The position numbers and the translations under genes are program-made. Shown one piece after another: positions 61,140-64,000 of a DNA stretch of 64,000 nt. The notes beneath the pieces were generated by a model. The model worked only from the letters and a program-made list of their open reading frames with translations. It was not told the DNA's origin and searched no databases. Location of the stretch: NCBI GenBank assembly GCA_963676655.2, contig CAXXKX010000003.1:558001-622000 (forward strand), written 5' to 3'. Each line of letters starts with the position of its first letter. Within the stretch, counting starts at the first letter, position 1. The DNA is from G963676655 sp963676655. Lineage in GTDB: Bacteria > Verrucomicrobiota > Lentisphaeria > Victivallales > Victivallaceae.

Positions 61140-61174
61140 GTAGCGCCAGGTCTCGATGAGACCGGCGGGGGACG
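61140..61174 (+). repeat. Partial 130-bp element (left end only)
   Basis: Only the left end is present: GTAG, CGCC, A, GGTCTC, GAT, GAGACC, GGCG and about seven bases. It ends exactly where the minus-strand sulfatase stop codon begins. Confidence 0.8.
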
Positions 61175-62518
61175 TTAATCGAGTTCGGAGATGGCCTGGA
61201 GCTGGGAATCGATAAGGTTTTGTACCTCGGTATCGACTTCCTCGGGATTACATATTTTTTGCAATTCGGTGGTAAGTTCCGCCATTATATCCGGATGATC
61301 GGCGCTGACGTCATGCAATTCATCAGGATCGAGTTCAAGATTGAAAAGCTGGTTTGGCGCCTGGGTATAATAAATCAGTTTCCAGTTGCCGCGCCGGATC
61401 ATGAACGCGCTGCCCCGGGTGCCGTGGCCATGGTATTCCGAAAAAACAATCCGCTCCCCGGACGCTTCCGGAAGTTCGTTGAGCGGGATGCCACGGCATT
61501 CGTCCGGCCTTTCGATATTATAGATCGAATAAAGGAACGCATGAATATCTAGCAGCTCGACCGGGGTTTCATATCTGCGGTTTAGCGGAAAATCCGGTCC
61601 GGCCGCGATCATCGGAATTCGGACGGAATCCTCATAAAGCGAACACTTCCACCACATCCCGAATTTCCCAAGCATTTCACCGTGGTCCGAGGTATAAATT
61701 ATATCCGTATCGCTCTTCAGCCCGCATTCTTCAATCGCGTCCATCAGTTCCCCTAGCATCTGGTCGACATGGTTGACGCAGCCGTAATAACCGCGTCGCA
61801 AACCACGGATTTGTTCTTCAGAAAAGTGACCCGTTTCAAAATGATCCCGCAGATCACGGGCATACGGATGGTTGGCCGACGCGCATTCGGAGCCGAATTC
61901 CGGCAGATCCTCGTGATCGGCATATTTGTCCCAGTAAACCTGCGGCGCGATATGTGGAAAATGCGGATTGGTAATACCGACAAACAATACAAATGGCTGA
62001 TCCAGTTTCCCAGCTTTTGTCCGCAGCCATTCCAGCGCCAAATCAACTGTCTCCCGGTCTCCGGAGGGTTTCTCTTCCGGGCCGTAGCCGTTGGCCCGGG
62101 CCGCTGATCCCTCCCGTATTTTGAGCGGACTCCGGCCGATATTCTTATCACCCGGCTTGTTCCGGTCCTGAAGTCTCAATACTTCGGAGAAGCCGGCATC
62201 TTCGATCTCATAAATATAGGTGTCGAGTTTACCTGAAAAACAGGTATATACCCCGTTATCAGCCAAATCCTGGGCGTAAGTACGGAATTGCGGAAGAAAC
62301 ATATTGCAATTACTGTATGACTGATTTTTGAAGACCGGCAGGCCACAAAGAAAACTTGACCGCGCCGGCAGACACAACGGCGACGACGTATAAGCCGTAT
62401 AGGTGGAACCTTCCGAAGCCAGACGTTCCATATTCGGCGTATCGACAAATTCATGTCCGTAAACGGATGAAACCATAGGATTATGCTCATCCGACATCAA
62501 TACAATTACATTCGGCAT
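61175..62518 (-). CDS. Cys-type sulfatase
   Basis: A 447-residue sulfatase. The opening VIVLMSDEHNPMVSSVYGH holds the metal Asp. The signature is C49-L-P-A-R53 followed by SSFLCG, and YTSDHGEMLGKFGMW is the second metal site. ATG 62518 is chosen because GGAGAAAGGA lies upstream at good spacing and the family N-terminus begins there; an upstream GTG would add ten residues. It has no signal peptide. It follows another sulfatase by 26 bases in the same operon. The last bases abut a partial REP-like element. Confidence 0.95.
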   Translation of the reverse strand: MPNVIVLMSDEHNPMVSSVYGHEFVDTPNMERLASEGSTYTAYTSSPLCLPARSSFLCGLPVFKNQSYSNCNMFLPQFRTYAQDLADNGVYTCFSGKLDTYIYEIEDAGFSEVLRLQDRNKPGDKNIGRSPLKIREGSAARANGYGPEEKPSGDRETVDLALEWLRTKAGKLDQPFVLFVGITNPHFPHIAPQVYWDKYADHEDLPEFGSECASANHPYARDLRDHFETGHFSEEQIRGLRRGYYGCVNHVDQMLGELMDAIEECGLKSDTDIIYTSDHGEMLGKFGMWWKCSLYEDSVRIPMIAAGPDFPLNRRYETPVELLDIHAFLYSIYNIERPDECRGIPLNELPEASGERIVFSEYHGHGTRGSAFMIRRGNWKLIYYTQAPNQLFNLELDPDELHDVSADHPDIMAELTTELQKICNPEEVDTEVQNLIDSQLQAISELD

Positions 62519-62544
62519 TCGGTTTATTTTCCTTTCTCCAGTGA

Positions 62545-63900
62545 TCACAGCGCCGGCAGAATAGTCGGTTCGGTTTCATTGGCTTCAACCATCTTATCTT
62601 TCAGGATCGCCGCCAGTTCGCGCCTGATATCGGCATATTTCGGATCGGAAATCAGGTTGGTTCTTTCATGCGGATCGTTTTCAAGGTCGTAAAGGAAACG
62701 TTCGTAATAGACGATCTCGCCATCATGCTGCTGTTCGGTCCAACCGCCGGAGGATTCCGGCAGCCAGGTGGCATACTTCCATTTTCTGGTTCGGATCGTC
62801 CGTCCGGCATGACTTTCACTTAGCTGGGCAAAAACAACTTCACGCATATTTTCTTTACCCAGTGTCTGACGCAAATCGACGCCCTGCCAATCGGCGGGAG
62901 CCTCCGCCCCGGTCGCCGCAAGTACCGTTTTCGGAATATCGATCAGACTGGCAAGATTCTGATTGACTTCACCACCCTCGAAACCGGGGCCTTTAAAGAT
63001 CATCGGAATCCGCAGGCAGCCGTCATGACAAGAGCGTTTGTATTCTGAGTTGCGGGTTCTGAAATGACTACCGTGATCGCTGGTGTAAACAATCAGGGTA
63101 TCATCACTCAGGCCCAGCTCCTCAAGTTTGGCGTTGACGCGGCCAACCGCGTTATCGAGCGCGTTACAACATCCGAGATAATCCGGATAATTCTCCACCC
63201 AGTCGCCGGGAACACCGGCAATATCGCCGGGAATCTCATAGTTGGCCCAATATTCCTTTGAACCCTTGGGGCCCTCGTAACAGTTATGGTCGTTCTGGTG
63301 GTGCGGCTCGATATATGAGACAAACAGGAAAAACGGCTCGTCCTGCTTCTGCTGTTCCAGATATTCAAGAACCCAATCGGTCTGGGCGTCGACCCGATAG
63401 CGGTTATACGGAAAAAAGCGGGTATTACCGTCTCCGTCGAACATGTGGCCGTCGTAGCCGTGAGAGGTAAATTCAAGCACGTCCGAAGCCAGCCAGTAGT
63501 CGTAACCGCCGCGCAGCTCTTCAGGAACCGGAAAAATTCGGTAGTCCGGATTAAAATCACCGTCAAACCGGTTTTTTCCGGAAGCCAGATGCCATTTACC
63601 GATATATCCGGTTTTGTAGCCCTGGTCCTTCATGCGATTAGCCAGGGTGTCGGAGTCAAGCGGCAAGTGGCGGTTATTGGTTTCACAACCGATTTCAGTC
63701 GGATATTTACCCGTCTGCAAGGTAGCCCGGACCGGACCGCAAACCGGCTGGCAGGTAAAGGCCAGCTCAAATTTGACCCCTTCCGCAGCCATTTTATCAA
63801 GGTTCGGCGAAACCGGCAGTTTCTGCCCGTAACACCCTAAGGTGTCCCAGCGCTGCTGATCAGAAAACAAGACGACAATATTCGGTTTTTTTGCAGACAT
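62545..63900 (-). CDS. Cys-type sulfatase
   Basis: A 451-residue sulfatase. The N-terminal VVLFSDQQRWDTLGCYGQ block holds the metal Asp. The signature is C54-G-P-V-R58 followed by ATLQTGKYPTE, then GYIGKWHL (catalytic Lys/His) and VYTSDHGSHF (second metal site). ATG 63900 is preferred over 63912 because GGAGT lies just upstream at suitable spacing. It is the first gene of a two-sulfatase operon. The two enzymes may act on different sulfate positions of one glycan. Confidence 0.95.
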   Translation of the reverse strand: MSAKKPNIVVLFSDQQRWDTLGCYGQKLPVSPNLDKMAAEGVKFELAFTCQPVCGPVRATLQTGKYPTEIGCETNNRHLPLDSDTLANRMKDQGYKTGYIGKWHLASGKNRFDGDFNPDYRIFPVPEELRGGYDYWLASDVLEFTSHGYDGHMFDGDGNTRFFPYNRYRVDAQTDWVLEYLEQQKQDEPFFLFVSYIEPHHQNDHNCYEGPKGSKEYWANYEIPGDIAGVPGDWVENYPDYLGCCNALDNAVGRVNAKLEELGLSDDTLIVYTSDHGSHFRTRNSEYKRSCHDGCLRIPMIFKGPGFEGGEVNQNLASLIDIPKTVLAATGAEAPADWQGVDLRQTLGKENMREVVFAQLSESHAGRTIRTRKWKYATWLPESSGGWTEQQHDGEIVYYERFLYDLENDPHERTNLISDPKYADIRRELAAILKDKMVEANETEPTILPAL

Positions 63901-64000
63901 TTTTGACTCCATGGTTGATTTCGAATTAAATAAAGTTATTATACTATAAACATATTTTATCTAAATAAAATGGTAAAAAAGTAATATTAATTGTACTATT

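Larger units (their letters stand above)
60588..61174. other. Intergenic repeat cluster downstream of the kinase gene
   Basis: These 587 bases contain no credible gene. The first 150 include a hairpin (CTCCCC/GGGGTGAG, about 60617-60635) and purine-rich sequence. The rest consists of two full 130-bp elements, one 90-bp head-to-head REP pair and a partial 130-bp element that stops at the sulfatase stop codon. Confidence 0.75.

Overview
The window looks like a piece of a chromosome from the Lentisphaerota (Victivallales-like) branch of the PVC superphylum. This is inferred from gene content, not from a marker phylogeny. The pointers are three pseudopilins with the invariant FTLIELLVV core and a C-terminal H-x9-DG motif, each next to a polysaccharide-active enzyme; four Cys-type sulfatases; FAD_oxidored-family oxidoreductases and SDR/TIM-barrel sugar enzymes mixed with IclR/GntR/AraC regulators; and a giant Ser/Thr kinase with a C-terminal FGE-sulfatase (SUMF1-type) fold. 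No tRNA, rRNA or CRISPR array was seen.

Layout. (1) 1-6031: cysS, a GH4 glycosidase, an EEP-family phosphodiesterase/nuclease, a cardiolipin-synthase-type phospholipase D and an AraC regulator. (2) 6222-9674: an AT-rich array of four tandem paralogous membrane-anchored proteins of unknown function. The first has a complete N-terminal zinc ribbon, the second half of one, and the last two none. (3) 9675-17141, minus strand: the rpmI-rplT-pheS-pheT operon with an internal terminator/attenuator-like hairpin and a terminal terminator, plus a large secreted Sel1-repeat protein. (4) 17413-23549: a MoxR AAA ATPase-DUF58-BatA-like-vWA operon. (5) 23599-24576: a REP-associated tyrosine transposase (RAYT). 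(6) 24714-55761: a long accessory region for catabolism of sulfated and other complex glycans. It holds sulfatases, a GH5 enzyme, a pectate-lyase-fold protein, a 1323-residue LamG/CBM9-like protein, an SGNH esterase, FAD oxidoreductases, SDR and isomerase-like enzymes, and five regulators (AraC, two IclR, two GntR). It is interrupted by a response regulator-hybrid kinase-CobW operon at 37048-40138. (7) 55762-61174: the kinase/FGE-fold gene (56397-60587) bracketed by clusters of short palindromic repeats. (8) 61175-63900, minus strand: a two-sulfatase operon.

How it fits together. In region 6, extracellular hydrolases and sulfatases would open up a sulfated polysaccharide, esterase and oxidoreductase/isomerase enzymes would process the products, and local regulators would sense them. 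Several genes there overlap by ATGA (45464, 48019), which argues for coupled expression.

Most interesting structure. The palindromic repeats around the kinase gene have REP/BIME architecture: a GTAG tetranucleotide, then an imperfect palindrome with a bulged A and a three-base loop, arranged head to head. A 130-bp composite element occurs three times in full (56105, 60740, 60988) and once in part (61140). A second stem family shows compensatory base changes. A RAYT, the enzyme class known to act on REPs, is encoded in the same window. Other leads are the four-gene paralog array, the pairing of pseudopilins with glycan-active enzymes, and the C-terminus of the kinase/FGE-fold protein, which resembles a diversity-generating-retroelement variable region although no reverse transcriptase or template repeat is present here.
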